This document shows, one piece after another, positions 26,745 through 35,347 of a stretch of 64,000 bases of DNA. The first letter of the stretch is position 1. Each line of letters opens with the position of its first letter. The stretch covers positions 1,364,001-1,428,000 of the forward strand of contig NZ_CP118969.1 of assembly GCF_029023865.1 (NCBI RefSeq). Direction: 5' to 3'. A program made the translations under genes and the position numbers. This DNA is from Lactococcus lactis. Lineage in GTDB: Bacteria; Bacillota; Bacilli; Lactobacillales; Streptococcaceae. Below the pieces are notes generated by a model that saw only the letters and a list, made by a program, of their open reading frames with translations, was not told the origin of the DNA and did not search any database.

Positions 26745-27097
26745 TTAATGAATTTGACCAGGTAGACTGCCCTCGATTTTACGTTTTTGCTCAATGGAAA
26801 GTCCCTCCAAAAGCCAACGCATTTGTTGGGAACTAGGTAATTTTACTTTGTCTTGATGCTTGGGACATTGAGTCTTCCATTTTCAAAGCGTTTATAGAGC
26901 AGGAGAAAGCCGTCGCCCTCCCAATAGAGTGCCTTAAAGCGGTCTTTGCGATTGCCACAAAAGAGAAAGAGGCCATCCTCATAGGGATTGAGGTCAAACT
27001 GCTCCAGAATCACTGTGGCGAGGCCATCAATGCCTTTTCTTAAGCCTGTCTTCCCACAAACCAAGTAGAGGTGTTCAGCGCTTGTCCAATCAAACAT
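26745..27097 (-). pseudogene. tnpB: IS66 accessory protein TnpB, frameshifted
   Basis: The frame from ATG 27097 (MFDWTSAEHLYLVCGKTGLR) matches IS66 TnpB, including GLATVILEQFDLNPYEDG, LFLFCGNRKDRFKALYWEGD and GFLLLYKRFENGRL. It stops early at 26843 after VPSIKTK. In the next frame the sequence continues PKHQDKVKLPSSQQMRWLLE then GLSIEQKRKIEGSLPGQIH, the normal TnpB end, with its stop at 26745. One base is missing near 26862-26868. Restored length is 117 aa, usual for the family. The start has GGAGGT in the end of tnpA. Confidence 0.85.
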
Positions 27098-27275
27098 GGA
27101 GCACCTCCCTGAGAATGACTTTGAGGACGTTCTCGTTACAGTCAGGGTAAAATTCAATTTTCAAGTTCTTGCGTTCAATCTTACAAATGGGGAAGTACTG
27201 ACTGGACGGTGCTGGTGCTTTGGGAGGTGCCGGTGACTCCAATGTGATGGGGACAATTTCATTAAGTGATGACAT
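27090..27275 (-). CDS. tnpA: IS66 TnpA-like accessory protein
   Basis: A 61-aa product starting MSSLNEIVPITLESPAPPKA and ending with the conserved pattern IEFYPDCNENVLKVILREVL, like the C-terminal part of IS66 OrfA. It overlaps tnpB by 8 bp. GGAGGAG precedes the ATG but is part of an inverted repeat (27281-27323). It is shorter than many IS66 TnpA proteins, so it may lack the N-terminal HTH. Confidence 0.65.
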   Translation of the reverse strand: MSSLNEIVPITLESPAPPKAPAPSSQYFPICKIERKNLKIEFYPDCNENVLKVILREVLHV

Positions 27276-27280
27276 AAAAA

Positions 27281-27323
27281 CTCCTCCGTTTCCTTGCCTT
27301 TAGTTTAGCATGGGACGGAGGAG
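27281..27323 (-). promoter_or_regulatory. Inverted repeat sequestering the tnpA ribosome site
   Basis: CTCCTCCGT at 27281-27289 and ACGGAGGAG at 27315-27323 are perfect 9-bp complements 25 bp apart. On the minus strand the proximal arm is the tnpA Shine-Dalgarno. A transcript entering from upstream could fold and block translation, a known protection of insertion sequences against outside transcription. Between here and the ietS stop (27324-27453) only a small palindrome TTGTCA-N4-TGACAA (27359-27374) is seen. Confidence 0.6.
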
Positions 27324-27453
27324 TTGGGGAGATACCTGTTTATTACTCGTTTATGATCTTGTCAAATCTGACAAAGCCTCTGCTTGAAAATAAACATGTA
27401 CTTCAAATAAAGTAGATTTGTTCAGGACAATATTTACACCATTTGCTATGCTG

Positions 27454-29787
27454 TCAATCAATATCATGTTCAACCTGAATATTTGCTCCGACTTGCACCT
27501 CATTATAAACAAAATTATTCTCTTCTAAGCTTTGGACTATACCTGTATAGACATCAACATCTTCTTCTGGATCTGTAATACTGATTAGCAAACAATACTC
27601 CATAGCTAACCCTTTTTCAAGTCCATCGTATTTATCTTGAACAAAATTTCTATATTGTCCCTCTAAGAATAAATACCATTTCTTGTCTTCCGTGATGTAC
27701 TTTTCGTTTGTTGGAGACAATTCTTTCAAATCATAAGTATATTTTTTAACTGGATAGTACTTGTCTCCATATTTAATTTGTAGTCTCTCCGTACCAAATT
27801 GAGTATTTTGGTTAATTTTCTTTTTTGAATAAATACTATTCAAAAATATATTCTTTGATCCTTCGCGTTTATAAGGATTAAAAACAGCAAATCTACCTTC
27901 AACAGGGACAATATTGTCATACGTACCTAATTTGAATTGTAAATTAGATTGACAATACTCCGATCCAAGCTCACCTTCAAGATACGGGTTATAAACCAAT
28001 GTCGCAGTTAAACGTCCTTTAAATTTCCCATTTTCTACCATTGTTTTAGGAAACGGAAAATTAAGTATATCAATATTCTTTCCTTTTTCGAGTTCTCCTT
28101 TAAGTAATAAGGTTGAAGAACCTAAACTTGAAAAGACAATATTGGAGACTGGCTTAGGTTTCCCAAAACCCAACTTTTCTATTTTATCTTCCTCAGAAAT
28201 GAGTAAGTTGTTACTATAAGAAGCTGAATGGATCAATAATGCTTTAATTAATAAAGGATTAAAGTCTTCCATTTCTAAATAATCTGCAATCTCAGCTGCT
28301 ATTTTTGCTACTTTTGGTGTTGAAAAGCTAGTTCCAACCTGATAAATTTCTTCTTCATTTGCACCGAATCCCATCTCGCCAATTGTTGCAAAATCCACAT
28401 ACTGAGTTGGATTCTTTTTCGTTGCAAATACATCTCCGCCATAAAAAGACAAATCAGGTTTAATGATTGAGGCAGGACCTCTCCCTCGTCTCGAATAAGG
28501 CGCAGGATATTCAGCTTTTGTAAAACCAAAATTGTCTGAAGCTCTATTCATCGCCCCCACAGTCACACCATGAATTGTTTCTGCTCCTATGCTCAATTTT
28601 CCAGCTTGCCCACCACGATAAAAAGAATCATCGTTCCCAGCCGATTTGAAAAACAGCACATTATTCTCTGCTTGAATTCTATCTAATTCAATCGAAAAAT
28701 CCGAGAATCTATTTTCGGAAATCTCTCCACTAAGACTCACAGATAAGTTCCAGATATCAATTTCTGGGTTTTGCTGGACTGCCCTTTCAATATTCCCCAC
28801 AAGTTCCACTTCAGTAATCGCTTTTTTAGGAACTATTGGTACTTCAATAATTATGCATCCAACACTCTCAGAATCAGAATAATTATTTAACCTATCACCA
28901 TGAATCAACAAAGTGGAAATATAAGTTCCATGTGTTGTATCTAAATTGTTCTCTTCATATTGACAACCATTTCCCCGAGTAACCCATCCTTTTGTATATT
29001 TATTTTGTGTAACTCCTGAATCCATCAAGCCTATTAATGGGTATCTTTTGGTTGGATCAAATTCAAGAAGTGGTACATCAGGCATTCCTTTTATAGACTG
29101 AAATCGAAAGGGAGGTGTTTCCTCCATTGGCTCTAATGATTTGATTGGCAACTGTTTTATAAAAGTCAATTTATCTAAATTATCTTCTCTGATTTCAATA
29201 ACAGGTTTATTTCCATATCTTAAAGCAGAAAAATCTATTTTATGTTCAGTTAGCCGTTTCTCTATCAAGCAATATGCGCCTTTATTTTCATTTTCTATCA
29301 AATAATCTATAAGTGAGACCTTATAAATAGCTGATTTCCCAGAAGTATTGAAAATAGGCTCAAAAGATTGAATTTGTTGGATTGCCGAAATCGAAACATC
29401 GTTTCTTTCGGGATCAGACAACTTTTCTTTGATTATTCGAAAATCATCTGCATTTTTGATTTTCAGAGTCATAGTGAATTCTGAAGACATGCCAACTTGT
29501 CTAACGCCACCGCTCCCAGAAAACAAATCAAGGATTTTCTTTTGATGACTTTTTGCCTTGGCTTTTTCAATAAACTCAATATCTATCAACTTGGAAAAAC
29601 CATACTTTTCATTGTCATCCCATGATACGTTTAATCCATCTATTTCAGAACTTAAACGTTCAGCTCGCATAGCTAACTCTTGTTCTTTTAGCGTCCAACT
29701 TGGCTTATCTGTATTTCCACCCCCTGGTGTTTTCCCAGAATCAAACTCCCTAGGATTGAAATTCAATATTGGATTTTTATCTACCAT
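27454..29787 (-). CDS. ietS: IetS-like subtilisin-family serine protease
   Basis: A 777-aa S8 peptidase. The catalytic triad is Asp256 (LIGLMDSGV), His286 (DTTHGTYISTLL) and Ser487 (QVGTSFSTPKVA), with the oxyanion Asn385 in KSAGNDD. A ~240-residue N-terminal part of unknown fold precedes it and a ~290-residue beta-rich C-terminal part follows. No signal peptide, so it acts in the cytoplasm, unlike most subtilases. It overlaps the AAA+ ATPase gene by 11 bp. Cytoplasmic subtilase plus AAA+ ATPase is the ietAS arrangement, first described as a plasmid toxin-antitoxin pair and later as an anti-phage system. Here IetS is the presumed toxin. A ribosome site GAGGAGAG precedes the ATG. Confidence 0.85.
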   Translation of the reverse strand: MVDKNPILNFNPREFDSGKTPGGGNTDKPSWTLKEQELAMRAERLSSEIDGLNVSWDDNEKYGFSKLIDIEFIEKAKAKSHQKKILDLFSGSGGVRQVGMSSEFTMTLKIKNADDFRIIKEKLSDPERNDVSISAIQQIQSFEPIFNTSGKSAIYKVSLIDYLIENENKGAYCLIEKRLTEHKIDFSALRYGNKPVIEIREDNLDKLTFIKQLPIKSLEPMEETPPFRFQSIKGMPDVPLLEFDPTKRYPLIGLMDSGVTQNKYTKGWVTRGNGCQYEENNLDTTHGTYISTLLIHGDRLNNYSDSESVGCIIIEVPIVPKKAITEVELVGNIERAVQQNPEIDIWNLSVSLSGEISENRFSDFSIELDRIQAENNVLFFKSAGNDDSFYRGGQAGKLSIGAETIHGVTVGAMNRASDNFGFTKAEYPAPYSRRGRGPASIIKPDLSFYGGDVFATKKNPTQYVDFATIGEMGFGANEEEIYQVGTSFSTPKVAKIAAEIADYLEMEDFNPLLIKALLIHSASYSNNLLISEEDKIEKLGFGKPKPVSNIVFSSLGSSTLLLKGELEKGKNIDILNFPFPKTMVENGKFKGRLTATLVYNPYLEGELGSEYCQSNLQFKLGTYDNIVPVEGRFAVFNPYKREGSKNIFLNSIYSKKKINQNTQFGTERLQIKYGDKYYPVKKYTYDLKELSPTNEKYITEDKKWYLFLEGQYRNFVQDKYDGLEKGLAMEYCLLISITDPEEDVDVYTGIVQSLEENNFVYNEVQVGANIQVEHDID

Positions 29788-30880
29788 TTTTTCTCTCCTC
29801 TAAGATATTACGCACTTGCCGAATTGAAATATTTAATACTTCTCCAACTTCTCGCTGTGGCACTTTATAAGCAATTAAAAATTCTACTGCCTTTTCAATA
29901 CTTCCTTCATCAGAAAATTTTTTTAAAAAAATCTCATATATAATTTGGCCATAGTTCATTTGTTCACTATTGTTCAGAATTGATTTCTTTGCTCCTGAAT
30001 AAATGACACTCTTTATATCGGCTGGAGAAAATTTTTCCATTGCATTGCTTAATACTTTTATCTTTTTTGAATCATTTTGGTAATTGTTTTCCATTAAAGC
30101 TGAAAATTCAAGAATCAATTCCCTACGCAATTTTTCATTTGGTAAATCTAATTTTAGAACTTTCGTAAATCGTCTCCAAACTGCTTCGTCTAACAATTGA
30201 GCATGATTAGTTGCTGCAATTAAAATACTATCTTCACTAAAATTATCAATATTTTGTAACAAACTATTCACTACACGTTTTAATTCTCCTAATTCATTTT
30301 TATCATCTCGAATCTTAGCAAGGACATCAAATTCATCTAGAAATAGAATACACGGTTCTTTTGAGGCATAATCAAAAATTTTCCTGATATTTTTTGCCGT
30401 ACTCCCTAGAAATGAAGACACTAATCCATCTAATCTAGCAGTCACTAATGGGAGTCCTGTTTGTAGGCTAACATATTTTGCCAAGGAGGTTTTTCCAGTA
30501 CCAGGTGGGCCATATACAAGAAGATGGTTACTTGTTTCAATTCCCTTTGACATCAAATTATCTCTCTTTGTATAACTTAATATGAAATCTGCAATTTCAT
30601 TTTCAATAATTTCATTGAAAATAAGTACCTCATTATTTTCTGTTGGAAGAGAAATATCAACCATTTCCATCTTTGTTTCTTTATCAAATGGTCTTGCAAT
30701 CATACTATCCAGTGTGGCTAAATTTGTATCTTTTTCTTGAATAATCTTTCTTATTTTCTCAGCAATTTTATTTTCTCCATTTTCAGAATACAAATCTGCC
30801 AGCTTCTTTGCGTAGTTGAGAGATTTTTGACGGTCATTCGTGACACTTCCCTCAATTATCTTTAAAATTTCTGTATGCAC
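29777..30880 (-). CDS. ietA: IetA-like AAA+ ATPase
   Basis: The 367-aa product uses a GTG start at 30880 with GGAGGTGA upstream. A frame extension to 30949 has no ribosome site. Features: a helical N-terminal part, Walker A GPPGTGKT (124-131), Walker B ILFLDEFD (178-185), sensor ATN (223-225), and arginine fingers WRRF (235-238). This is a classic AAA+ domain like those of FtsH/p97-type ATPases. The end (VPQREVGEVLNISIRQVRNI) looks like a small helix-turn-helix. In ietAS pairs the ATPase is the antitoxin or regulator of the protease. The upstream region is AT-rich. No strong promoter could be placed. Confidence 0.85.
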   Translation of the reverse strand: MHTEILKIIEGSVTNDRQKSLNYAKKLADLYSENGENKIAEKIRKIIQEKDTNLATLDSMIARPFDKETKMEMVDISLPTENNEVLIFNEIIENEIADFILSYTKRDNLMSKGIETSNHLLVYGPPGTGKTSLAKYVSLQTGLPLVTARLDGLVSSFLGSTAKNIRKIFDYASKEPCILFLDEFDVLAKIRDDKNELGELKRVVNSLLQNIDNFSEDSILIAATNHAQLLDEAVWRRFTKVLKLDLPNEKLRRELILEFSALMENNYQNDSKKIKVLSNAMEKFSPADIKSVIYSGAKKSILNNSEQMNYGQIIYEIFLKKFSDEGSIEKAVEFLIAYKVPQREVGEVLNISIRQVRNILEERKNGR

Positions 30881-31091
30881 ACTATCACCTCCGTATATAA
30901 ATATATCATATTTAGGAACAATAATCCAGTTTTCGTGAACAAAAACCATTATTTCGATAACAGGAACTAGATTTACGTAAAAAAATATATTTTGTTTTAT
31001 TCTTTATTTCTAATAAAAAATAGTAGAAATATCCGCCATTCCTAATAGCATTTAATTTAACTAAAGAGCGCGATATGAAAAGGTCCTTTCC

Positions 31092-31138
31092 TGCGTTCAA
31101 ATTTTGATATATTTTGTGCCCATGGTTGAGCTATTTGT
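31092..31138. repeat. 47-bp direct repeat, copy B
   Basis: This matches copy A at 26625-26671 with about five mismatches, in the same orientation. Copies A and B frame a 4.4-kb block containing the IS66-like remnant and ietAS. Function is unknown. A recombination or attachment role is an inference. Confidence 0.7.
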
Positions 31139-31264
31139 TGCCTTTTTAGCTTTTTTGATCGTCCAAAAATGGGGGCAAATTTGGGGGCAAAAAATGAATT
31201 TTATGGCTTATTATTGCTCAAATCAAATAAATTTACGCAGAGTCTTGAAAATTATTTTATAAGA
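31139..31264 (+). other. Possible decayed integrase 3' end or attachment region
   Basis: Two copies of GGGGGCAAA (31171-31179 and 31183-31191) lie in a short plus-strand frame reading KWGQIWGQKMN that stays open to a stop at 31260. WGQ-rich tails occur in some phage and ICE tyrosine integrases, but the fragment is too short for a firm call. The rest of 31312-31556 is AT-rich without a gene. Confidence 0.3.
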
Positions 31265-31288
31265 TGTATATATTATAAAGAAACATAA

Positions 31289-31311
31289 AAGCCCTTGATA
31301 TACAAGGGCTT
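31289..31311. terminator. Intrinsic terminator hairpin
   Basis: AAGCCCTTG (31289-31297) and CAAGGGCTT (31303-31311) are perfect complements around a 5-base loop. A T run follows on the plus strand eight bases later. It would end a plus-strand unit of which only remnants are visible upstream. Confidence 0.6.
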
Positions 31312-31556
31312 AAGGCTAGTTTTTTTCTAAATTTTATCTATTTTCATAAACTATTTTTAAAGGAATCAGAAGTTATGTTATTCAACCATTGTATCACCAT
31401 ATTAATACTCCTCAAATCAACTGTAATCTCTACAGCTTTTACATATTTATAATTTCACATTCAGATAAGAATCAAGACTTAGCTGAGTTTTTATTCTACT
31501 AAAAGAATACAAATTTGAATTCTAATTTTTGCCCTCTTTTAAACCCAAAAGAATAT

Positions 31557-31588
31557 AAAAAATGGACAAAGATTACCTTATCCATTTT
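31557..31588 (-). terminator. Terminator of the GNAT gene
   Basis: On the minus strand AAAATGGA and TCCATTTT pair around a 14-base loop and end in a T run. It lies 35 bp after the stop of the gene at 31623. Confidence 0.65.
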
Positions 31589-31622
31589 AGCATTTTTCAA
31601 CTTTTTTTGTAATCCTCAATTT

Positions 31623-32168
31623 TCAGGATTCAGATTTTCCGATTTTTAATAAATCAAGACCCAAAGTTAATTCTCTTAAGACCTTTTTAAAAACCTCTAC
31701 AGAGAAAGAGGGGGATGTTGTCAAAGTTAAGAAAGTTTCTCCCCGATCAGTAATTGTGTAGTCTGTATCATAAAAACCATTCTTTTTATAGAATTTTAGA
31801 CGTTTTACTCTCTGTTCATAATTATCTGCACTCGGATCAAGTCTCTCAATGTTCAAAGTAATATTTTTATCTGAAAATTTTTCTTTTAAAGTTTCTAAAA
31901 TCGCTGAACCATAACCTTTAGACTGAACCTGATTATTAACTGCTAAATATAAAACAAAAGTCATCTCTTCATGACTCACAAGGTAAGAAACACCACAAAA
32001 TTCATCATTTTGATAGTAAGCCCAGAAATGTACATTTTTCTTCAAGGCCCAAAGTTTTAGCAACCAAATTGGATATTGTTCTTCTTTAGGAAAAGAATTT
32101 TTAACTAAATCTATGACTTGACGATATTCCGGTAAAGTTTTAGATACATTTTTTATTTCTAAATTCAT
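31623..32168 (-). CDS. GNAT family N-acetyltransferase
   Basis: A 181-aa cytoplasmic protein with the GNAT acetyl-CoA motif region VQSKGYGSAILETLKEK (Q/RxxGxG/A type) after a beta strand FVLYLAVNNQ, and a late VKRLKFYKKNGFYDT typical of the family C-terminus. The acceptor substrate cannot be told. It has its own ribosome site (GAGGAG) and terminator. The last ~30 residues (FKKVLRELTLGLDLLKIGKS) extend beyond the usual fold. It is the first clearly chromosomal gene to the right of the element border. Confidence 0.8.
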   Translation of the reverse strand: MNLEIKNVSKTLPEYRQVIDLVKNSFPKEEQYPIWLLKLWALKKNVHFWAYYQNDEFCGVSYLVSHEEMTFVLYLAVNNQVQSKGYGSAILETLKEKFSDKNITLNIERLDPSADNYEQRVKRLKFYKKNGFYDTDYTITDRGETFLTLTTSPSFSVEVFKKVLRELTLGLDLLKIGKSES

Positions 32169-32260
32169 TATTTCTCCTCTACTTTAAGGGTAATATATCG
32201 ATTATATCAAAAAAGATTTAGAGGTCATAATGAAGTCCTTTTACTATTAGTATAAAATAT

Positions 32261-32992
32261 CTAATCTAGTCTTATAAGCCAATTCTTTAATGTTTGAAAT
32301 ATTGCTTCTTGCTGTTGAAGATTAGAAATTGACGCCTTTTTATCTCCTTTTTGAAAACCATAGCTCCCAAATCCACTATGGTTTCCACCTTCTATAGTAA
32401 TATACTTCGTTTGTTGTGGAAGATATTGTTTCGCCTTTTGATATGATGACCAGTTTAGGACCCCATCTTGAGAACCAACTATAGATAATATTCCTCCATT
32501 AAAATTAGTTAGACTTCCTTTTTTATCAGGATAACTAGCTAAAAAGAAAACTCCTTTTAATGATGAATCAGATATTCTTTTTTCTGCAAACCGACTTGCA
32601 ATTACCCCACCTAATGAATGGCCACCGACCACATAATTATTGATTTTATTCGTTTTAATAATTGAGGAAGCTTTATCTGGATTAAACACTGCTAAATTTA
32701 AAGGTTCTTTTATTAGATAAACCGTATATCCTGCTTTAGCAAGTTTATTTGCCCAAATACTATAACTCTTATTATCTACTAGAGCCCCCTGATAAAAGAT
32801 AATGCTTGTTTTTTTAGGACTTCCTTTAAATATAAGGGTATCATTCTGAACTTCAGCTTTTTGTGAAATTTTTAAAGCTTCAGAAGTGGGATGATAGCTA
32901 TTCGTCTTAAGGTAAAAAAATATAAACGTAGCAATTATCAGTATTACCACTCCCGAAAAGCCTAAAATTTTCTTTAACTTACTTTTTTTCAT
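32261..32992 (-). CDS. Membrane-anchored alpha/beta hydrolase
   Basis: A 243-aa protein with an N-terminal membrane anchor (about 6-27, LKKILGFSGVVILIIATFIF) and an alpha/beta-hydrolase domain outside the membrane. The nucleophile elbow is GHSLGG, a late acid region LSIVGSQDGVL follows, and a His lies in EGGNHSGFG. It matches the small hydrolase-5-like family; the substrate is unknown. I place the start at ATG 32992, which has GGAG 12 bases upstream. In-frame starts at 33010 and 33043 lie at or before the probable transcription start. An extended -10 (TGTTATAAT) lies at about 33028-33036 on the minus strand. Confidence 0.75.
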   Translation of the reverse strand: MKKSKLKKILGFSGVVILIIATFIFFYLKTNSYHPTSEALKISQKAEVQNDTLIFKGSPKKTSIIFYQGALVDNKSYSIWANKLAKAGYTVYLIKEPLNLAVFNPDKASSIIKTNKINNYVVGGHSLGGVIASRFAEKRISDSSLKGVFFLASYPDKKGSLTNFNGGILSIVGSQDGVLNWSSYQKAKQYLPQQTKYITIEGGNHSGFGSYGFQKGDKKASISNLQQQEAIFQTLKNWLIRLD

Positions 32993-33140
32993 TCTTACTT
33001 CATTCTCCATATTGATATCATAATTATTATAACATGACAACAAAAACTAAAACGATTATATATTTATAATAATAGGATAAATAAACATTTTGCATTAATT
33101 TGCATTTTTAGCATATTTTTAATTAAACAATCGCAACTTA

Positions 33141-33169
33141 TTGCTTATTTTCGTGTGCTGTGTTATGAT
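33141..33169 (+). promoter_or_regulatory. Promoter of the DeoR-M24 operon
   Basis: TTGCTT (33141-33146), 17 bp, then TATGAT (33164-33169) with an upstream TG (extended -10). Forty bases upstream, TTTGCATT occurs twice exactly 10 bp apart (33089 and 33099), a possible regulator site on one DNA face. Confidence 0.6.
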
Positions 33170-33187
33170 AGTTAAAAAGGAGAGAGA

Positions 33188-33949
33188 ATGTTATTAGAAG
33201 AAAGACTATCCCAAATTAGCCAAATCATTGATAAAGAAGGCAGTGCCACAATTGATTTTCTAGCTCAAAAACTTGAAGTTTCAAAAGATACAATTAGGAG
33301 AGATTTAATAAAGTTAGAATCCAGAAAAAAATTGCATCGAGTTCACGGTGGAGCAATTCCAATCGGCAAAGAGGCTGAGATTTTGAATTATGAAGAACGC
33401 TCAAATATTTCCAGCAGTTTAAAGAAAAAAATAGCAAGTAAAATAAAAAATCTCATAAAAGATCATAGCACTCTTATTTTTGATTCATCAACAACCGTCG
33501 AAGCTGCTATAAAACAACTTGATAACTTCTCTATCTCAACCATCACAAACTCCCTCACCAATGCAATATTACTTTCGAAGTATGAGAAGGCAACTGTACA
33601 ACTTCTTCCCGGAAAATTAAACAAGAATCAACTATTCTTGTACGGCGCGGAAACCGTTGAAAAACTCTCTCAATATCAAGTTGATTTTACAATTTTAGGC
33701 GTTTTCGCTCTTTCTAATAATGGTTTATTTATTCATACTGAAGAGGAAGGCCTCGTCAAAAGAAAAATGATTCAACAAGGAAAGCAAGTCATAGCCTTAG
33801 CAGATCATACCAAACTTAATAAAGAAGGCTTCTTTAAAATTTGTGATTTAAAAGAAATAGACTATCTCATCACCGATGAAAAAATTGAAGGTGAATTGAT
33901 GAATAATTTAAATGATAATAATGTGAAAGTGGTGACTATAAATGAATAA
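33188..33949 (+). CDS. DeoR/GlpR-family transcriptional regulator
   Basis: A 253-aa repressor-type protein. The N-terminal DeoR helix-turn-helix reads IDFLAQKLEVSKDTIRRDLI followed by KLHRVHGGA, the family signature. The C-terminal sugar-phosphate-sensing domain has DSSTTVEAA and later FTILGVFALSNNG and LADHTKLN. AGGAGAG precedes the ATG. It overlaps the M24 gene by 8 bp and probably controls this two-gene operon. The inducer is unknown; family members sense phosphorylated sugars. Confidence 0.9.
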   Translation: MLLEERLSQISQIIDKEGSATIDFLAQKLEVSKDTIRRDLIKLESRKKLHRVHGGAIPIGKEAEILNYEERSNISSSLKKKIASKIKNLIKDHSTLIFDSSTTVEAAIKQLDNFSISTITNSLTNAILLSKYEKATVQLLPGKLNKNQLFLYGAETVEKLSQYQVDFTILGVFALSNNGLFIHTEEEGLVKRKMIQQGKQVIALADHTKLNKEGFFKICDLKEIDYLITDEKIEGELMNNLNDNNVKVVTINE

Positions 33950-35327
33950 AGAAATTGTTTACGAAAAAATAAACGAACCAAAGCTCTTTAATAATGTTCC
34001 ACCGGTTACACTAACGGACAAAACATTAAAGGACCGAAAAGAAAAGCTTTTATCAATAATGGCTAAAGAACAATACGATGCATTAATTATCTATGCAGAC
34101 AAAGAACATGGCAGCAATTTTGAATACTTTACTGGATTTATTCCACGTTTTGAGGAAGGATTACTCATTATTGATAAAAATGATAAAGCCACGCTTGTTT
34201 TGGGTAATGAGAATTTAAAAATGTCTAAACACTCAAGAATTGAAGCTAACCTTATTCATTACCCTCAATTTTCTTTGCCAAATCAACCCATGGATAACGA
34301 AAAAAGTCTAACTCAGATTTTTAAGGAGTTAGAACTTTATAAAAACAAAAAAATTGGCTTGATTGGCTGGAAGATGTTTACAACACAAAATGAAGAGCCT
34401 TCAGAATTATTTGATCTTCCCTACTTTATCGTAGACGCAGTAAAGAATTCACTCTCAACAGATACAATTTTAACTAACGCTGCTCAACTCCTCATTGGTC
34501 CAAAAGGAATTCGGACGATAAACAATGCAAACGAACTCGCGCATTATGAATATGGAGCAAATCTTGCCTCTCGTTGCATTCTAAATGCCATGAATCAGCT
34601 TAAAATAGGAATGAAAGAAAGTGAAATTGGCGCAATACTGTCTGATGAAGGACAAGCCCATTCTGTAATTACAATTGCAGCTTCTGGAGAAAGATTTAAA
34701 AAGGCCAACTTCTATCCCACTTATAAAGAAATAGACTTTGGAGAACCAATTTCAATGACAACAGGTTTCAAAGGAGGCTTGTCTAGTCGAACTGGTTTTT
34801 TAATCAATGAAGAAAAAGAATTGCCAGATAATCAAAAACATTATATTACTGATCTTGTCATTCCTTATTATAAAGGAGTCGTTTCTTGGCTAGAAAATAT
34901 TTCCATCGGAATGTTAGGAAATGATTTCTATAAAATGATTGATGAAAATTTGCCAAAAGCAAAGTATAATTGGCATTTAAATCCAGGGCACTATGTCGCT
35001 GATGAAGAATGGATGGCCTCTCCTTTCTATAAAAATTCAAAAGTGAAAATTGCTAGTGGAATGATTTTTCAAATTGATATTATTCCATCTGTAGAAGGTT
35101 TAGCAGGCGTAAGTGCTGAAGAATGCGTAGCTGTTGCTGATCAGTCACTTAAAAATGAACTTAAAAATGAATATCCCGAACTATGGCAAAGAATTATAAC
35201 ACGAAGAAACTACCTCATAAATGAATTAAACATCAATTTAAGTCCAGATGTGCTTCCTTTATCAAATACAGTGGGATACCTAAGACCTTTCCTCTTAGAA
35301 AAGTCGAAAGCCTTGAAAGTCAAATAA
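33942..35327 (+). CDS. M24 (creatinase/aminopeptidase-fold) family protein
   Basis: A 461-aa cytoplasmic protein with an N-terminal creatinase-like domain (ALIIYADKEHGSNFEYFTGF onward) and a C-terminal pita-bread-like domain. The end carries NPGHYV and SGMIFQIDIIPS, where active family members have the metal-binding His and the GMVFTxEP strand, then GVSAEECVAVAD near the position of the last Glu. The two Asp ligands that normally lie earlier are not evident (SSRTGFLI in their place), so it may not be a standard metallopeptidase. It is co-transcribed with a DeoR regulator, which suggests a metabolic role rather than housekeeping peptide cleavage. Confidence 0.75.
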   Translation: MNKEIVYEKINEPKLFNNVPPVTLTDKTLKDRKEKLLSIMAKEQYDALIIYADKEHGSNFEYFTGFIPRFEEGLLIIDKNDKATLVLGNENLKMSKHSRIEANLIHYPQFSLPNQPMDNEKSLTQIFKELELYKNKKIGLIGWKMFTTQNEEPSELFDLPYFIVDAVKNSLSTDTILTNAAQLLIGPKGIRTINNANELAHYEYGANLASRCILNAMNQLKIGMKESEIGAILSDEGQAHSVITIAASGERFKKANFYPTYKEIDFGEPISMTTGFKGGLSSRTGFLINEEKELPDNQKHYITDLVIPYYKGVVSWLENISIGMLGNDFYKMIDENLPKAKYNWHLNPGHYVADEEWMASPFYKNSKVKIASGMIFQIDIIPSVEGLAGVSAEECVAVADQSLKNELKNEYPELWQRIITRRNYLINELNINLSPDVLPLSNTVGYLRPFLLEKSKALKVK

Positions 35328-35347
35328 AGTTAATACTTATAAAAAAG

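Larger units (their letters stand above)
26745..27323 (-). mobile_element. IS66-family remnant (tnpA-tnpB part, transposase tnpC missing)
   Basis: The two accessory genes of an IS66-type element are present in the normal order with an 8-bp overlap, but tnpB is frameshifted. No IS66 transposase (about 500 aa) follows on the same strand. Upstream lies an inverted repeat that can hide the tnpA ribosome site. I could not define terminal inverted repeats. Confidence 0.75.

Noticed and set aside
30912-31100. 62-aa minus-strand frame upstream of ietA
   Set aside because: Overlaps the ietA ribosome region, has biased low-complexity composition (Phe, Tyr, Lys, Ser) and no Shine-Dalgarno. More likely non-coding leader.
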